Shown here piece after piece: positions 6,116 to 7,563 of a stretch of 7,563 nucleotides of DNA (position 1 is its first letter; every line of letters starts with the position of its first letter). This stretch comes from an uncultured Ruaniaceae bacterium (GTDB lineage Bacteria > Actinomycetota > Actinomycetes > Actinomycetales > Beutenbergiaceae): contig CALKWS010000050.1 of the NCBI GenBank assembly GCA_938004115.1, positions 1-7,563 of the forward strand, in the 5' to 3' direction. A model generated the notes under the pieces. The model saw only the letters and a program-made list of their open reading frames with translations, had not been told where the DNA came from and did no database searches. A program made the position numbers and the translations under genes.

Positions 6116-6121
6116 ATCGTA
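6116..6121 (-). promoter_or_regulatory. -10 element of a leaderless Rieske mRNA
   Basis: The - strand reads TACGAT followed by GCCCCC and then the ATG at 6109. A TANNNT hexamer six bases before the start codon predicts transcription at the A of the ATG, the usual geometry of actinobacterial leaderless genes. No Shine-Dalgarno is present, which supports this. The -35 is not recognisable. Confidence 0.6.
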
Positions 6122-6128
6122 ACGCTGC

Positions 6129-6220
6129 GGGTCGCTGCCGATCACCGCCCGGGGTCGCTGCCGATCACCGCCCGGGGTCGCTGGGGCTCACCGCCCGGGG
6201 CCGCTGCGCATCATCCGCCC
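6129..6220. repeat. 23-bp tandem repeat between the oxidoreductase and Rieske genes
   Basis: Units at 6129-6151 and 6152-6174 are identical; 6175-6197 differs at three bases; a fourth degenerate unit starts at 6198 and contains one inserted base. The fourth unit includes the stop codon of the oxidoreductase (6211-6213), and every other unit has a TGA at the matching place. The array therefore looks like tandem duplication of the gene end into the promoter region of the Rieske gene. It is directly repeated without spacers, so it is not a CRISPR array. Confidence 0.85.
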
Positions 6221-7389
6221 ACGGGTTCGGGCCGCTCGGGGAAAGTCCCCTCCGCCCGTATCCGGGCGTTAAGTTCCCGCAGGTAGGCGGCCTCGTCGAT
6301 GTCGGTCGACACTTCCTCCCCGAGCCACGCGGACAGGTGTGCCGCGTTCGCCAACCGCACCCCGTTGATGCCGTCGGCTCCCGGAGCCAGCAACTCGGTG
6401 CCGTGCAGGATCGCGGCGGCGAAGTTGGCCAGCACTCCGGCGTGCTGGGCGCCCCAGGCGGATTCGGTGGTGATTTCCTCGGTGGTGTAGAACTCCGAGG
6501 TCTGCGCCCCGGAGGCGAGGGCGAACCCTTCCTCCACGGACAGGCTGGCGGACAGTTCCCGCTCGTCCGCCGTGAAGCGGGTGAGGGTGGCGATGCGGGA
6601 GTCGGTGACCACGATCTTGCCCCGGTCCCCCAAGATCTCCAGCCGGTCCGTACCGGCCGGATCGTGGGTCGCGGTGACGAACACGCCTGTCACGCCGTCG
6701 CCGTAGTCGGCCAGGATCGTCACCTCGTCCTCCACCGCGATCTTCTTGCGGAACCCGAAACCGGCCTTGGCCATCACCGATCGGGGCATCCCGCAGATCC
6801 ACTGCCACAGGTCCAGCTGGTGGGGCGCCTGGTTCACCAGCACGCCACCGCCTTCTCCGCCCCAGGTGGCCCGCCACTCGCTGGCGGTGTAGTACGCATC
6901 CGGCCGCCACCAGGTGGTGATGAGCCAGTTGGATCTGCGGATCGCGCCGATCTCGCCGTCGTCGACGATCTGTTTGATGCGCTGGTACAGCGGGTTGTTG
7001 CGCTGGTTGAACATGATCGCGAAGACCACGTCCGGGCGCGCGGCGGCGGCGTCGTTCAGTTCACGGACCTGGGCGGTGTAGACCCCCGCAGGCTTATCCA
7101 CGAGCACGTGCACCCCGGCCCTGATCGCGGCGATCCCGATCTCCGGGTGCAGGTAGTGCGGGGTGGTGGTGACGACGGCGTCGACCTCACCGCTGGCGAG
7201 CAGGGCGTGGTAGTCGGTGTAGAACGTCGCTTCCGGGCAGACCTCGCGGGCGCGGTCCCGTGCGCCCTCGTCGATGTCGGCCACCGCGGTGACCACCAGG
7301 TCCCCCGCCTCACCAGCGGCGATCATCCGCGCATAGACCGTGCCCTGCACGCCAAGCCCGATGATCCCGAGCCGAACCTTCTCACCCAT
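6211..7389 (-). CDS. Gfo/Idh/MocA-family NAD(P)-dependent oxidoreductase
   Basis: The 392-residue length is usual for the family. The N-terminal Rossmann fold begins GIIGLGVQG (Gly11, Gly13, Gly16). DKP (98-100) supplies Lys99, matching the catalytic lysine of the EKP motif. The second domain has GGGVLVNQAPHQLDLWQW (about 180-197) with His190 and Asp193; Asn186 stands where many members have Asp, a known variant. Members oxidise or reduce sugars, inositols and related polyols, but the substrate cannot be read from the sequence and no sugar transporter or regulator is adjacent. I chose the ATG at 7389 because AGGAG sits 7 nt upstream; an in-frame ATG at 7407 would add six residues with a poorer site. 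It is probably cytoplasmic. The stop codon lies inside the last unit of the 23-bp repeat array. Confidence 0.92.
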   Translation of the reverse strand: MGEKVRLGIIGLGVQGTVYARMIAAGEAGDLVVTAVADIDEGARDRAREVCPEATFYTDYHALLASGEVDAVVTTTPHYLHPEIGIAAIRAGVHVLVDKPAGVYTAQVRELNDAAAARPDVVFAIMFNQRNNPLYQRIKQIVDDGEIGAIRRSNWLITTWWRPDAYYTASEWRATWGGEGGGVLVNQAPHQLDLWQWICGMPRSVMAKAGFGFRKKIAVEDEVTILADYGDGVTGVFVTATHDPAGTDRLEILGDRGKIVVTDSRIATLTRFTADERELSASLSVEEGFALASGAQTSEFYTTEEITTESAWGAQHAGVLANFAAAILHGTELLAPGADGINGVRLANAAHLSAWLGEEVSTDIDEAAYLRELNARIRAEGTFPERPEPVGG

Positions 7390-7396
7390 CGCCGCA

Positions 7397-7401
7397 CTCC
7401 T
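7397..7401 (-). promoter_or_regulatory. Shine-Dalgarno deciding the oxidoreductase start
   Basis: The - strand AGGAG is separated by 7 nt (TGCGGCG) from the ATG at 7389. It lies inside the longer reading frame that begins at 7407, so it favours the shorter protein. Confidence 0.75.
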
Positions 7402-7407
7402 CACCAT

Positions 7408-7563
7408 GGTCGGTTTTCACCTGGCACGATCCTCGCCCAGGGCCGTCCCCGGAGCCACGTTACTGGGAATACGTTCAGCGCCCCGCCAGCGGCTGCATCA
7501 CCTGCTCAGCACCCCGGCCAGCGCCTGCTTAGGTGCTCAGCCTGCTCACCTGCACAGCCTGCT
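7408..7563. other. right-edge non-coding region with degenerate short repeats
   Basis: No gene was recognised. On the - strand a TAACGT (7462-7457) could be a -10 for the oxidoreductase, with no good -35. From about 7476 to the edge the sequence is built of related short words: cagcgccccgccagcg (7476-7491) resembles cagcaccccggccagcg (7507-7523), and tgctcag occurs at 7503-7509 and 7534-7540 with a partial copy at 7543. A weak 5-bp stem aggtg/cacct (7531-7535, 7547-7551) is present. The array may continue beyond the window. Confidence 0.45.

Noticed and set aside
6129..6220. CRISPR-like array
   Set aside because: Units are directly adjacent with no spacers, and there are too few of them.
5393..6286. 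297-codon + strand frame across DUF4282 and Rieske genes
   Set aside because: It is antisense to two well-supported genes and crosses the intergenic tandem repeat. No domain was recognised.

Overview
The window is GC-rich (about 70% by eye), strongly G/C-biased at third codon positions, and carries families typical of Actinomycetota: a Pol-PE-Lig type LigD, a DUF222/13E12-type HNH protein, a Pro/Gly-rich DUF4282 membrane protein and a Tat-lipoprotein Rieske protein. It probably comes from a chromosomal region of a high-GC actinobacterium. The genus cannot be fixed from sequence alone. No rRNA, tRNA, CRISPR array, insertion sequence or prophage structural gene was seen.

Layout. Positions 1-174 are a non-coding left edge with a 10-bp inverted repeat. 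ligD follows on the + strand (175-2889): a complete NHEJ polymerase/phosphoesterase/ATP-dependent ligase with an unusually long repeat-bearing linker. All other genes are on the - strand. In transcription order from the right these are a Gfo/Idh/MocA oxidoreductase (7389-6211), a short 23-bp tandem repeat, a Rieske lipoprotein (6109-5693) that looks leaderless, a DUF4282 membrane protein (5587-4904), and a DUF222-HNH nuclease-like gene (4700-2922) that converges on ligD with a 32-nt gap.

The most notable region is 4701-4801, upstream of the HNH gene. It carries a near-perfect match to the RecA-independent (PafBC-type) DNA-damage promoter motif, and a LexA/SOS-like box lies over the predicted transcription start. 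A perfect 11-bp inverted repeat puts the promoter -10 in one arm and most of the Shine-Dalgarno in the other. This suggests a gene induced by DNA damage through two routes, whose Shine-Dalgarno would be masked in any read-through mRNA from upstream. A perfect DnaA-box 9-mer lies just upstream.

How the genes may work together. ligD and the HNH gene form a plausible DNA-damage pair (end-joining ligase and damage-inducible putative nuclease), although they are transcribed convergently and no Ku gene is visible. The oxidoreductase, Rieske and DUF4282 genes share a strand, but each has its own apparent start signals, and no shared pathway can be read from the sequence.
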